In this document: one piece after another, positions 8,622 through 18,679 of the stretch
How positions within the stretch are numbered: the stretch's first letter is position 1
How the letters are laid out: every line of letters begins with the position of its first letter
NCBI GenBank assembly: GCA_900471485.1
Contig: UCEU01000011.1
Span: forward strand, 62,001-126,000
Reading direction: 5' to 3'
From: Hyphomicrobiales bacterium
Lineage (GTDB): Bacteria > Pseudomonadota > Alphaproteobacteria > Rhizobiales > Rhizobiaceae
Length of the DNA: 64,000 nt
The notes under the pieces: generated by a model
Told to the model about the DNA's origin: nothing
The model's input: only the letters and a program-made list of their open reading frames with translations
Databases searched by the model: none
Position numbers and translations under genes: made by a program

Positions 8622-10069
8622 CAGCAACGATCCTCGTCGCAGATGATGATGCGGCCATTCGCACAGTGCTCAATCAGGCCTTGAGCCGTGCTGGCTATGA
8701 TGTCCGCATCACCTCCAACGCCGCCACGCTCTGGCGTTGGGTATCTGCGGGCGAGGGCGACCTTGTGGTCACCGATGTCGTCATGCCCGACGAGAACGCC
8801 TTCGATCTGCTGCCGCGCATCAAGAAGGCACGTCCCGACCTGCCGGTGCTGGTCATGAGCGCGCAGAACACCTTCATGACGGCGATCAAGGCCTCGGAGA
8901 AGGGGGCCTACGACTACCTGCCGAAGCCCTTCGACCTCACCGAGCTGATCGGCATCATCGGCCGCGCGCTGGCGGAGCCGAAGAAGAAGCCCGCGAAGCT
9001 CGACGAGGACATGCAGGACGGCATGCCGCTCGTCGGTCGCTCCGCCGCCATGCAGGAAATCTACCGCGTGCTGGCGCGCTTGATGCAGACCGACCTGACG
9101 CTGATGATCACCGGCGAATCCGGCACCGGCAAGGAACTCGTCGCCCGCGCGCTGCACGACTACGGCAAGCGCCGCAACGGCCCCTTCGTCGCCATCAACA
9201 TGGCCGCGATCCCGCGCGACCTGATCGAATCGGAACTCTTCGGTCACGAGAAGGGCGCCTTCACCGGCGCGCAGACACGTTCGACCGGCCGCTTCGAGCA
9301 GGCGGAAGGCGGCACCCTGTTCCTCGACGAAATCGGCGACATGCCGATGGATGCGCAGACCCGTTTGCTGCGCGTGCTGCAGCAGGGTGAATATACCACC
9401 GTTGGCGGTCGTACGCCGATCCGCACCGACGTGCGCATCGTTGCCGCCACCAACAAGGATCTGAAGCAGGCGATCAACCAGGGCCTCTTCCGCGAGGACC
9501 TCTACTACCGCCTCAACGTCGTGCCGCTGCGCCTGCCGCCGCTGCGCGATCGCGCGGAAGACATCCCCGATCTCGTTCGCCACTTCATCCAGCAGGCCGA
9601 GAAGGAAGGTCTTGGCACCAAGCGTTTCGACCAGGAAGCGCTGGATCTGATGAAGGCCTATGCCTGGCCGGGCAATGTGCGCGAGCTCGAGAACCTCATT
9701 CGCCGCCTGATGGCGCTTTATCCACAGGATGTGATCACCCGCGAAATTATCGAATCCGAGCTGCGTTCCGATGTTCCCGACAGCCCGATCGACAAGGGGC
9801 CGATCCGCACCGGCAACATGACGATCGCCCAGGCGGTCGAGGAGAACATGCGCAGTTATTTCGCGACTTTCGGCGACAATCTGCCGCCTCCGGGCCTATA
9901 TGACCGGGTTTTGACCGAGATGGAGTACCCGCTGATCCTCGCCGCCCTGACCGCTACGCGTGGCAACCAGATCAAGGCCGCCGATCTCCTCGGTCTCAAC
10001 CGCAATACGCTCCGCAAAAAGATCCGGGAACTCGGCGTCTCGGTCTACCGGAGCTCCCGCACAGCTTGA
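8618..10069 (+). CDS. ntrC: Nitrogen response regulator NtrC (sigma-54 activator)
   Basis: A 483-residue enhancer-binding protein. The receiver domain has the phosphoacceptor Asp53 ([11 protein letters not shown]). The central AAA+ domain carries the Walker A motif GESGTGKE, the sigma-54 loop GAFTGA intact, and [13 protein letters not shown]. The C-terminal Fis-type HTH is [23 protein letters not shown] 8618 was chosen because it gives the ATGA overlap with ntrB and the normal [11 protein letters not shown] start. A sigma-54 promoter elsewhere in this window (47586-47603) is a plausible target (inference). Confidence 0.97.
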   Translation: MTATILVADDDAAIRTVLNQALSRAGYDVRITSNAATLWRWVSAGEGDLVVTDVVMPDENAFDLLPRIKKARPDLPVLVMSAQNTFMTAIKASEKGAYDYLPKPFDLTELIGIIGRALAEPKKKPAKLDEDMQDGMPLVGRSAAMQEIYRVLARLMQTDLTLMITGESGTGKELVARALHDYGKRRNGPFVAINMAAIPRDLIESELFGHEKGAFTGAQTRSTGRFEQAEGGTLFLDEIGDMPMDAQTRLLRVLQQGEYTTVGGRTPIRTDVRIVAATNKDLKQAINQGLFREDLYYRLNVVPLRLPPLRDRAEDIPDLVRHFIQQAEKEGLGTKRFDQEALDLMKAYAWPGNVRELENLIRRLMALYPQDVITREIIESELRSDVPDSPIDKGPIRTGNMTIAQAVEENMRSYFATFGDNLPPPGLYDRVLTEMEYPLILAALTATRGNQIKAADLLGLNRNTLRKKIRELGVSVYRSSRTA

Positions 10070-10264
10070 CAATGTGACGAACGCCGTTGCATTTTCGCCA
10101 CAATGCGTTGCTTATAAGTCACGCATGGGGTTGTGATTTCGCGGCGGTTTTAGATCCTCCGGGTCCTCGTTCGAGAGTGTGATCGGACGGGTTGTATCGC
10201 GATTTATAGCCTTGATCCTTGGGGCGCGGCGGATACTCGATCCGCTGCCTGGAGAATTAAGCGA

Positions 10265-12535
10265 ATGGAGCAGGATGCGGTGCCGACGACGGCGGAAGGC
10301 GAGTCGGTCACGACCGTCACCGATCGTCGCGCGCTCTTCGCGCTACCCGGTCTGGTGCTCGCGGGCGGTGCGCTGCTTTGCGCGACGGTCACGCTCTTCG
10401 TCCTGCTCGGCCTGACACCGATCGCGCCAAGCTCGCATGTCGTGATCACCTCGGTCGTCGTCAACTCCTTCTTCGTGCTTGGCCTGATCGCGCTGATCGG
10501 GCGCGAGATCGCCCGCCTGTTCAAGGCCCGCAAGCGCGGCCGCGCGGCCGCTCGCCTTCACATCCGCATCGTGCTGCTCTTCTCGATCGTGGCCATTACG
10601 CCGGCCATTCTCGTCGCCATCTTCGCCAGCATCACGCTCAATGCCGGCCTCGATCGCTGGTTTGCGCTCCGCACCCAATCCATCGTCAGTTCCTCCCGGA
10701 ACATAGGCCAGGCCTATATGATGGAGAACGCCAGCTATCTGCAGGGCCAGACCGTTTCCATGGCGAACGACCTGGAGCGCAACCGCCCTCTGTTCAATCT
10801 CGATCGGACCGGCTTTGCCGACCTGATGACCCGCCAGGCGCGTGGTCGCGGTCTGCTGGGCGCATTCCTTGTCGAAAGCGACGGCTCGGTGATCACTCAG
10901 GCCGATATCAAGACCGAGAAGCCGTTGCCGGCGATCCCGACCGATGCTTTGAGCAAAGCCGCAGCCGGACAGCCGACGCTCATTCCGCCTGGCGTCACCA
11001 ACCTCGTCGGTGCCATCATCAAGCTCGAGTCCATCGACGGCGCCTTCCTCTATACGGTCAGGGCCGTCGATCCCAAGGTCATGGGCGCGATGCGCATGAT
11101 GGAGGAGAACGCCACCGAGTATAAGTCGATGGAAGCCGGCCGCCTGTCGCTGCAGGTCGCCTTCGCGATTCTCTACATCGGTTTCGCGCTGATCGTGCTG
11201 CTGGCCGCGATCTGGACCGCGATCGCGGTCGCCGACCGTATCGTGCGCCCGATCCGCCTGTTGATCACCGCCGCCGACAGCGTGGCTTCGGGAAACATGG
11301 ACATCGTCGTTCCCGTTCACGCCGTCGATGGCGACGTCGGCAAGCTGTCGCTCACCTTCAACAAGATGATCTCGGAGATCCGCACCCAGCGCGACGAGAT
11401 CCTCGAGGCGAAGGACGAAGTGGACGATCGCCGCCGCTTCATCGAGGCGGTGCTGTCAGGCGTGACGGCCGCCGTTATCGGCGTCGAGCAGGATCGCCGT
11501 ATCACCATCGTCAACAGTTCAGCCGAAGTGCTGATGGCGCTTCCGGCCGCCGATTTGCTCGGCAAGCAGTTGTCCGAGATCGCCCCCGAGGTCGATCAGG
11601 TCCTGACCGAGGCGGCATCGCGATATCGCGGCGATTTCCGCAAGCAGATCGCGCTCGTGCGCGGCGGCACCGTGCGCACGCTGAGCGTTCAGGTGACGCG
11701 CGAGGAAGTGCGCGACACGAGCGAGTCCTACGTGATCACGCTCGACGATATCACCGACCTCGTCATCGCCCAGCGTTCGACGGCCTGGGGCGACGTCGCG
11801 CGCCGTATCGCCCATGAGATCAAGAACCCGCTGACGCCGATCCAGCTGTCGGCCGAGCGCATCCAGCGCCGCTACGGTAAGCAGATCAATCAAGACGACC
11901 GCACCGTCTTCGACCAGTGCACGGAAACGATCATCCGCCAGGTTGGCGACATCGGCCGCATGGTCGACGAATTCTCTTCCTTCGCGCGCATGCCGAAGCC
12001 GACCAAGGAGCCGGCCGATCTGCGCACCATTCTGCACGATGCGATCTTCCTGCGCGAAATGGGCAACAGCCATGTGACCTTCCTGCAGGAGCTCGGCGAC
12101 CAGCCGCTGACAGGGGAGTTCGACAACCGCATGCTCGGCCAGGCTTTCGGCAATCTGATCAAGAACGCCGTCGAGGCGATCGATGCGGTGCCGGCCGAAG
12201 AGCGTGAGGAGCGCAAAATCCTGGTACGGACGTCGCTCGACGCCACGCGCGACCGCTTCACGGTCGATATCATCGATAACGGTCGCGGCCTTCCGGTCGA
12301 GAACCGTCACAGCATTCTCGAACCCTATATGACGATGCGCGAGAAGGGCACCGGCCTCGGCCTCGCCATCGTCAAGAAGATTATTGAAGAACATGGCGGG
12401 CAGCTCGAACTGCACGATGCACCCGCCGATTTTGACCAGGGCCGAGGGGCCATGATCCGCGTGCATCTGCCACGCGTGGAAAACGCCCCCACGGCTCCGG
12501 CAACAGGCGACAAGGAAAGCGTTTATGGCCTCTGA
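10265..12535 (+). CDS. ntrY: Nitrogen regulation membrane sensor kinase NtrY
   Basis: A 756-residue sensor kinase. Four membrane segments lie in the N-terminal third, with a periplasmic loop of about 180 residues between the third and fourth. HAMP and PAS domains follow, then the H-box [24 protein letters not shown], an N-box and GTGLGLAIVKKI. It partners NtrX. A 195-base gap separates it from ntrC, so it may have its own promoter; a TTATAA sequence at 10112-10117 is a possible -10 but is unproven. Its 3' end overlaps ntrX by 11 bases. Confidence 0.96.
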   Translation: MEQDAVPTTAEGESVTTVTDRRALFALPGLVLAGGALLCATVTLFVLLGLTPIAPSSHVVITSVVVNSFFVLGLIALIGREIARLFKARKRGRAAARLHIRIVLLFSIVAITPAILVAIFASITLNAGLDRWFALRTQSIVSSSRNIGQAYMMENASYLQGQTVSMANDLERNRPLFNLDRTGFADLMTRQARGRGLLGAFLVESDGSVITQADIKTEKPLPAIPTDALSKAAAGQPTLIPPGVTNLVGAIIKLESIDGAFLYTVRAVDPKVMGAMRMMEENATEYKSMEAGRLSLQVAFAILYIGFALIVLLAAIWTAIAVADRIVRPIRLLITAADSVASGNMDIVVPVHAVDGDVGKLSLTFNKMISEIRTQRDEILEAKDEVDDRRRFIEAVLSGVTAAVIGVEQDRRITIVNSSAEVLMALPAADLLGKQLSEIAPEVDQVLTEAASRYRGDFRKQIALVRGGTVRTLSVQVTREEVRDTSESYVITLDDITDLVIAQRSTAWGDVARRIAHEIKNPLTPIQLSAERIQRRYGKQINQDDRTVFDQCTETIIRQVGDIGRMVDEFSSFARMPKPTKEPADLRTILHDAIFLREMGNSHVTFLQELGDQPLTGEFDNRMLGQAFGNLIKNAVEAIDAVPAEEREERKILVRTSLDATRDRFTVDIIDNGRGLPVENRHSILEPYMTMREKGTGLGLAIVKKIIEEHGGQLELHDAPADFDQGRGAMIRVHLPRVENAPTAPATGDKESVYGL

Positions 12536-13889
12536 TATTCTGGTCGTTGATGACGAGCACGACATTCGGGAAATCGTCTCCGGTATCCTCTCCGACGAGG
12601 GCCACGAGACGCGCACCGCGCACGACAGCGACAGCGCGCTGGCGGCGATCTCCGACCGTGCGCCGCGCCTGATCTTCCTCGACATCTGGATGCAGGGCAG
12701 CAAGCTCGACGGCCTGTCTCTGCTCGACGAGATCAAGACCCGTCATCCCGAAATCCCTGTCGTGATGATCTCCGGCCACGGCAACATCGAGACCGCTGTT
12801 TCCGCCATCAAGCGTGGCGCCTTCGACTTCATCGAGAAGCCCTTCAAGGCCGACCGGCTGATCCTGATCGCCGAACGGGCGCTGGAGAATTCCAAGCTGA
12901 AGCGCGAGGTCTCCGAGCTCAAGCGCAAGGCTGGTGATCCCGTCGAACTTATCGGGACGTCGGTCGCCGTCTCGCAGCTTCGCCAGACCATCGAGAAGGT
13001 AGCGCCGACCAACAGCCGCATCATGATCTTCGGCGCCTCCGGTTCCGGAAAGGAGCTTGTGGCGCGGATGATCCACAAGAAGTCGTCGCGCGCCAGCGGT
13101 CCCTTCGTGGCGCTCAACGCGGCCAACATCACGCCCGACCGCATGGAGATCGCGCTCTTCGGCACCGAAGGTTCTCCGGGCCAGGCACGCAAGACCGGCG
13201 CCCTGGAAGAGGCCCATCGCGGCATTCTCTATCTCGACGAAGTCGGCGAAATGCCGCGCGAGACGCAGAACAAGATCCTCCGCGTGCTCGTCGACCAGCA
13301 GTTCGAGCGCGTCGGCGGCTCCAAGCGGGTCAAGGTCGATGTCCGCATCATCTCTTCCACCGCCTACAATCTGGAAAGCCGGATTGCCGAAGGCTGGTTC
13401 CGCGAGGATCTCTATCACCGACTGGCCGTGGTTCCGGTCAAGGTGCCGGCGCTGGCCGAACGCCGTGAGGACATCACCTTCCTGGTCGATCAGCTGATGC
13501 GCCAGATCTCCGAGCAGGCCGGCATCCGTCCCCGCCGGATCGGCGACGATGCGATGGCGGTACTCCAGGCGCATGACTGGCCGGGCAATATCCGCCAGCT
13601 CCGCAACAATATCGAGCGCTTGATGATTCTCGCCCGCTCGGACGGCCCCGACGCCCCGATTACGGCCGAGATGCTGCCGACCGATCTCGGCGACATGCTA
13701 CCCAAGGTCTCCGCCAAGAACGACTACCACATCATGACGCTGCCGCTGCGCGAGGCACGCGAGATGTTCGAGAAGGACTATCTGATCGCCCAGATCAACC
13801 GCTTCGGCGGCAATATCTCGCGCACGGCTGAATTCGTCGGCATGGAGCGTTCGGCGCTCCATCGCAAGCTGAAGTCGCTTGGCGTTTGA
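12525..13889 (+). CDS. ntrX: Nitrogen response regulator NtrX
   Basis: A 454-residue response regulator with receiver domain ([12 protein letters not shown]; phosphoacceptor in [15 protein letters not shown]), AAA+ domain (Walker [19 protein letters not shown]), and Fis-type HTH at the end ([26 protein letters not shown]). The segment that is GAFTGA in NtrC reads [18 protein letters not shown] here, so the sigma-54-contacting loop is missing. It therefore probably acts as a sigma-70-type or accessory regulator, as described for other alphaproteobacterial NtrX proteins. It overlaps ntrY by 11 bases. Confidence 0.96.
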
Positions 13890-14083
13890 TACCAACGCTC
13901 GGCTGTCCGAGCCGGGGCGGCTGGCAATATTCGCAAAGCCTTTTTCGCCGTTGCGGAAAAGATTGCGATTTGATACCAAGGCTTTCCGGGCAGAAGGGAA
14001 GAGGGTTGTCTGCTGCCCCTGGGAGAGGTCATAGAGTATTTCACCGGCTGCATAACGCCGGCAATAAAGAAAGAATCGGCGCG

Positions 14084-14326
14084 ATGGCGGAACGTTCTCA
14101 GAATTTGCAGGACTTATTTCTCAATACTGTTCGCAAGCAAAAGATTTCACTGACAATTTTTCTCATCAATGGCGTCAAGCTGACGGGCGTTGTCACCTCG
14201 TTCGACAACTTCTGCGTCCTGCTTCGCCGTGACGGGCATTCGCAACTCGTGTATAAGCACGCGATCTCGACGATCATGCCCGGCCAGCCGATGCAGATGT
14301 TCGAGAGCGAAGAAGCCGCTTCCTAA
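14084..14326 (+). CDS. hfq: RNA chaperone Hfq
   Basis: An 80-residue hexameric Sm-like protein that pairs small RNAs with mRNAs. The N-terminus [19 protein letters not shown], the Sm1 block [15 protein letters not shown] and the Sm2 block [13 protein letters not shown] are all canonical. ATG 14084 was chosen because the longer frame back to 13886 shows no family similarity. The 194-base gap after ntrX holds a short hairpin (GCTCGG 13897-13902 / CCGAGC 13907-13912) and two copies of TTTGATACCAA, but no recognisable gene. In several relatives a trkA-like gene is reported near this position, and it is absent here. Confidence 0.97.
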
Positions 14327-14403
14327 CAGGACCTGCCGTTATTTCGACACGCGATACCAAAAACGATTCGATCATCCCGGAAGCCGCCAAGCACCGGGAT
14401 GAC

Positions 14404-15732
14404 ATGCGGGCGACAGTTGTCGTTCCTGTTCTGAAGCAGGCGCGCGGTGGCCGCAACACGCCCGATGGCGTGATCGTCACCCGTACGCCCGAGAGCCGCC
14501 TGGAAGAGGCATCCGGGCTCGCGCAGGCAATCGACCTCGATGTGGTCAACGCGATCATCGTCCCGGTCAACGAGCCGCGCCCGGCAACGCTGATGGGCAC
14601 CGGCAAGATCGAGGAGATCAAGGCGAAGCTGGACGAGAACGATTCAGGTCTCGTCATCGTCGATCATCCGCTCACGCCCGTGCAGCAGCGCAACCTCGAG
14701 AAGGAATGGAACGCCAAGGTCATCGACCGCACCGGCCTCATTCTCGAGATCTTCGGCCGCCGCGCCTCCACCAAGGAAGGGACGCTGCAGGTCGATCTCG
14801 CGCATCTCAACTATCAGAAGGGCCGGCTGGTTCGCAGCTGGACACACCTTGAGCGCCAGCGCGGTGGTGGCGGCTTCATGGGTGGTCCGGGTGAAACCCA
14901 GATCGAAGCCGACCGTCGCATGCTGCAGGACCGCATCATCAAGCTCGAGCGCGAGCTGGAGCAGGTGGTGCGCACCCGCCAGCTGCATCGCGCCAAGCGC
15001 CGCAAGGTGCCGCATCCGATCGTGGCGCTGGTCGGCTACACCAATGCCGGCAAGTCAACGCTGTTCAACCGCATCACCGGCGCCGGCGTTCTGGCCGAGG
15101 ACATGCTGTTCGCGACGCTTGACCCGACGCTGCGCCGGATGAAGCTCCCGCATGGCCGCACCGTCATTCTGTCCGATACCGTCGGCTTCATCTCCGACCT
15201 TCCGACCCATCTGGTCGCCGCCTTCCGCGCGACGCTGGAAGAGGTGCTGGAAGCGGACCTGATCCTGCATGTCCGCGATATGGCGGACGAGGACAATCAG
15301 GCGCAGAGCGCCGATGTCCTGCGTATCCTGAAGGATCTCGGCATCGACGAGGCCGAAGGCGCCAAGCGCATCATCGAGGTCTGGAACAAGATCGACCGGC
15401 TGGAACCCGAGGCGCATGAAGCCATGGTGCAGAAGGCGGCGGGCGCGGAAAACGTCGTGGCTGTTTCAGCCATCAGCGGCGAGGGTGTCGATCACCTGAT
15501 GAACGAGATCAGCCGCCGTCTCTCCGGCGTGATGACCGAAACGACAATCACGCTGCCGGTCGACAAGCTCGCGCTTCTCCCCTGGCTCTACGAGCACGCC
15601 ATCATCGATTCTCGCGAGGACAACGAGGACGGCTCGGTCACCCTCGAGGTGCGCATGGCGGAAACCGAAGCCTCCGCGCTGGAAGGCCGCCTCGGCAACA
15701 GCGGAAAGCCCAAGGAAGACTGGGAGCGCTAA
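14404..15732 (+). CDS. hflX: Ribosome-associated GTPase HflX
   Basis: A 442-residue GTPase of the Obg-HflX group that can split stalled ribosomes. It has the N-terminal glycine-rich domain (GTGKIEEIKAKL; RQRGGGGFMGGPGETQIEADRR), G1 GYTNAGKST, G3 DTVGFI and G4 NKID. ATG 14404 is the first standard start. The in-frame codons from 14341 (ISTRDTKNDSIIPEAAKHRDD) also look protein-coding but begin with ATT, so the real N-terminus may lie upstream. It sits 77 bases after hfq, matching the widespread hfq-hflX pairing. Confidence 0.94.
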   Translation: MRATVVVPVLKQARGGRNTPDGVIVTRTPESRLEEASGLAQAIDLDVVNAIIVPVNEPRPATLMGTGKIEEIKAKLDENDSGLVIVDHPLTPVQQRNLEKEWNAKVIDRTGLILEIFGRRASTKEGTLQVDLAHLNYQKGRLVRSWTHLERQRGGGGFMGGPGETQIEADRRMLQDRIIKLERELEQVVRTRQLHRAKRRKVPHPIVALVGYTNAGKSTLFNRITGAGVLAEDMLFATLDPTLRRMKLPHGRTVILSDTVGFISDLPTHLVAAFRATLEEVLEADLILHVRDMADEDNQAQSADVLRILKDLGIDEAEGAKRIIEVWNKIDRLEPEAHEAMVQKAAGAENVVAVSAISGEGVDHLMNEISRRLSGVMTETTITLPVDKLALLPWLYEHAIIDSREDNEDGSVTLEVRMAETEASALEGRLGNSGKPKEDWER

Positions 15733-15741
15733 CGCTCCAGG

Positions 15742-16971
15742 TTATGCCAGCGCGCTCCGATCGTCGGTATCGAGCGCGGTTACCGGCTGAAGCCGGTCGA
15801 GCTCGATCCGTCCGACGGGATCGAGCAGTTCTCCCGTCACCAGCGTCGTGATCAGGCTCCGCACCAGCGGAAGCTTGGTCGCCGGACCGATGAAGATGTC
15901 GCGGCTCAGCGGAAGAACGCGGCTGTCGGACTGGTAGAAGGGCGTCAGCACCCGGCTCAGCAACTGATAGAAGCGTATATGCATCTGACGCTGTTTGAGA
16001 TGGCGCCCGATGGCGTCGCCGATCGTTGCCTCCCGGCATAGGGCCGAGCATAACGAGGCGGCGTCGAGCAACGCCATGTTCGCGCCCTGGCCGAGTTGCG
16101 GGCTCGTCGCGTGCCAGGCATCGCCGATCTTCACCGTGTTCCGTCCCGCAATAGGATTGCGCGTCAGGTGACGGTACCGCGCATGAACCGGCTCGGCGGC
16201 CGCGGCAAGCGTCTCCGCTTCCGGCCAGAAGGCGCGCACGGCCTCGAGCCAGGCATCGCGGCCGGCACTTTTCCAGGCGGCATGATCCTGATTGCGGAGG
16301 CTCCAGAAGAACGTCGCCATCGCCGGCGCTCCATCGCGTGCGGTGCCGACAGGCAGCACACCTGCCATTTGGCTCGCCCGGCGATAGCGCTGCTCCAGTT
16401 CATCCGGACGGAAGACGCCCTTCGTCGGCCAGGGAACCGTGGCCCAGAGCGCGCCATAGCCAAGCTCCGTCGCAACTCTCGTATCGATCGGCGAATTGGC
16501 GCCCATGGCATCCACCACAAGATCGGCCGCAGCTGATCTCCCACCGCCTTCCAGCACAAGCCGTGGCGCGCTTCCGGCATCGATGCCGGTCACCCGCGAG
16601 GATGTCTCGAAGCCCACGCCGGCCTTGACTGCCGCGTCGAGCAGGAGGTCGAAGAGCGCCACCCGCTGGATCGCGATGCCGTAGGCGCCCGGGCGGTAGC
16701 CGACGTCCAACACCGTGCGTCCGTTGCCGGAGAGACGCCCATGCATCCGGCTGATCCTGGCGCCGCGCGCCTCGACCTGATCGAGCAGCCCCATTCGGGA
16801 GAGAACAGCGGCCCCCGTCGGCTGCAACACGAAGCCGGAGCCGACAGGCTGCGGCGCACTCATCTGGTCGTAGATCGTCACCCTGGCGCCCCCTCGGGCA
16901 AGAAGGGCCGCGGGCGACAGCCCGCCGATCCCGGCGCCAGCAATCGCGATATCCAGAGCGTCAAGCTTCAT
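15742..16971 (-). CDS. FAD-dependent monooxygenase (PHBH/salicylate hydroxylase-like)
   Basis: A 409-residue flavoprotein of the class A monooxygenase family. It has the N-terminal dinucleotide-binding motif IAIAGAGIGGLSPAALLARGG, the middle DAMGANSP motif, and the second FAD motif KIGDAWHATSPQLGQGANMALLDA (about residues 275-298). The substrate cannot be read from sequence. It is convergent with hflX (nine bases apart). The mazG gene lies just upstream on the same strand with eight bases between, so the two may be co-transcribed, although no functional link is known. Confidence 0.82.
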   Translation of the reverse strand: MKLDALDIAIAGAGIGGLSPAALLARGGARVTIYDQMSAPQPVGSGFVLQPTGAAVLSRMGLLDQVEARGARISRMHGRLSGNGRTVLDVGYRPGAYGIAIQRVALFDLLLDAAVKAGVGFETSSRVTGIDAGSAPRLVLEGGGRSAAADLVVDAMGANSPIDTRVATELGYGALWATVPWPTKGVFRPDELEQRYRRASQMAGVLPVGTARDGAPAMATFFWSLRNQDHAAWKSAGRDAWLEAVRAFWPEAETLAAAAEPVHARYRHLTRNPIAGRNTVKIGDAWHATSPQLGQGANMALLDAASLCSALCREATIGDAIGRHLKQRQMHIRFYQLLSRVLTPFYQSDSRVLPLSRDIFIGPATKLPLVRSLITTLVTGELLDPVGRIELDRLQPVTALDTDDRSALA

Positions 16972-16979
16972 CTCGCCGT

Positions 16980-17813
16980 CTAGCCGAGCTGCCGCTCGAT
17001 CGCCTTGGCCGCCTGCCAGATCTCTTCCATACGATCGAGGCTCGCCGCCTCCAGTGTTTCGCCTTCTTTATGAAGGACGGTCTCTATATGGTTGAAACGA
17101 CGCCTGAACTTGGTGTTTGTCCCGCGCAGCGCTTGCTCCGGGTCGGCCTTCACGTGGCGGCCGATGTTGACGACCGCGAAAATGAGGTCGCCGAGCTCGT
17201 CGCTGACCTTGGCCTTGTCGCCATCTTTCAGCGCCTCACGCAGCTCGCCGATTTCCTCCTCGATCTTGTCTAGGATCGGCTCCGGCGCCGACCAGTCGAA
17301 ACCGACCTTGGCCGCGCGCTCCTGCAACTTCAGCGCTTCCGTAAGGGCAGGGAAGCTGCGCTGCACCGAGCCGAGATATCCGACCTTGAAATCCTCGGAG
17401 ATTCCGCGCGCAGCGCGACGCTCCGCGCGTTCACGCTTTTCGGCCTGCTTGATCTCGTCCCACTGCTTCTTCACGGCATCCGGCGTGTCGGCGTCGGAGC
17501 GGGCGAAAACGTGCGGGTGGCGGCGGATCATCTTTCGGGTGATCGCCTCGACGACATCGCCGAAGGAAAACTCACCGGCCTCCTCGGCCATGCGCGCGTG
17601 AAAGACCACCTGCAGCAGCAGGTCGCCAAGCTCGTCGCACAGGTCGTCCATGTCGTTGCGTTCGATCGCATCGGAAACCTCGTAGGCTTCCTCGATCGTG
17701 TAGGGCTTGATGCTCTCGAAGGTCTGGACGATGTCCCAGGGGCAGCCGGTCTCCGGCGCCCGCAACGCCGCCATGATTTCGATCAGGCGGGAAATGTCTT
17801 TGGAAGCTTCCAT
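16980..17813 (-). CDS. mazG: Nucleoside triphosphate pyrophosphohydrolase MazG
   Basis: Hydrolyses (d)NTPs to monophosphates and pyrophosphate, a house-cleaning role. The 277-residue length and two MazG domains match the long enterobacterial-type form. The N-terminal domain starts RLIEIMAALRAPETGCPWD and holds the metal-binding EEAYEVSDAIERNDMDDLCDELGDLLLQ helices. The C-terminal domain has EEEIGELREALKDGDKAKVSDELGDLIFAVVN. It is the second gene of a minus-strand group with the deaminase and the monooxygenase. Confidence 0.95.
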   Translation of the reverse strand: MEASKDISRLIEIMAALRAPETGCPWDIVQTFESIKPYTIEEAYEVSDAIERNDMDDLCDELGDLLLQVVFHARMAEEAGEFSFGDVVEAITRKMIRRHPHVFARSDADTPDAVKKQWDEIKQAEKRERAERRAARGISEDFKVGYLGSVQRSFPALTEALKLQERAAKVGFDWSAPEPILDKIEEEIGELREALKDGDKAKVSDELGDLIFAVVNIGRHVKADPEQALRGTNTKFRRRFNHIETVLHKEGETLEAASLDRMEEIWQAAKAIERQLG

Positions 17814-17832
17814 TGTGCTTTTGCCGATCGTG

Positions 17833-18420
17833 TCAGTTCAGCGGAATGTCGTTGTCGCCCTTGGACGACTGGTAGCTGTCGGAAAGGGCGTCGTAGCGGG
17901 CTTTGATCCGCGCCGTCTGCGCCTTGAGATCGGCCTTCACGGTATCAGCTTCCGTCTCGACGAGATCGGCGATCGCGAAGCTGTTCCAGAAAGCGTTGCT
18001 GCGGCGATAGCCACCGGGCTCGAGCCCGAAGACTTCCTTGAGTATCTTCAGGTCGTGCGGGATGGCGAAGGCGTCGCGCGAATCCTCGTGGCTGAAGAAA
18101 TAATAGAAATTGTCAAAACCTGCCCAGGTGATCGCCGACATGCACATGGTGCAGGGTTCGTGCGTCGACAGGAAGATCAGGTCCTTCGTCGCCGGCTTTT
18201 CGCCAAGCTCGTAGAAGCGCTTCAGCGTGTGCACTTCACCGTGCCAGAGCGGGTTTTCAATCTCGTTGTTGGTCTCCGCCACCACGAGTGAAAGGTCCGA
18301 CTTGCGAAGGATCGCGGCGCCGAACACCTTGTTGCCCAGCGCGACGCCACGCTCGGTCATCGGAAGGATATCCTGCTCCATTACCTCTAGGAGGCGGGCG
18401 GCGATGGTCTTGTCTGTCAT
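17833..18420 (-). CDS. Nucleoside/cytidine deaminase-family zinc protein
   Basis: A 195-residue member of the cytidine/deoxycytidylate deaminase superfamily. Zinc ligands are visible in the WHGEVHTL motif (His, with catalytic Glu) and HEPCTMCMSA (two Cys). The C-terminal third (about residues 125-195) extends beyond TadA-type deaminases and includes a charged helical stretch, so it is not a simple tRNA deaminase. The substrate is unknown, with guanine or nucleoside deamination as possibilities. It is divergent from cysG, with a 259-base intergenic region that should hold both promoters. Confidence 0.8.
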   Translation of the reverse strand: MTDKTIAARLLEVMEQDILPMTERGVALGNKVFGAAILRKSDLSLVVAETNNEIENPLWHGEVHTLKRFYELGEKPATKDLIFLSTHEPCTMCMSAITWAGFDNFYYFFSHEDSRDAFAIPHDLKILKEVFGLEPGGYRRSNAFWNSFAIADLVETEADTVKADLKAQTARIKARYDALSDSYQSSKGDNDIPLN

Positions 18421-18679
18421 GGTCTTCTCCTGCTTGGCCGCACTTTATCGCTGGCAAAAACGAAGCGAAACGACGATTCCGGATGTGGATGCCATTTGTC
18501 ACAGCCTTTGTGCTGCGTTGCCGGATCGACGGGTGTTGTCGCGCCGCCGCACCGGTGAGTTTTGCTCAAATCGCCGGGATGCCGGGTAAAACAATACGCG
18601 CCCGCACGGCCTTTGGAATTTCTGTTTCTTCATAATGCTGTCGCGGCAGTGCATATTCCGGCAACTTCAAAGTGGATTG

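Noticed and set aside
18421..18679. SAM or other sulfur-linked riboswitch before cysG
   Set aside because: No conserved riboswitch core was recognised; the gap appears to be an ordinary divergent promoter region.
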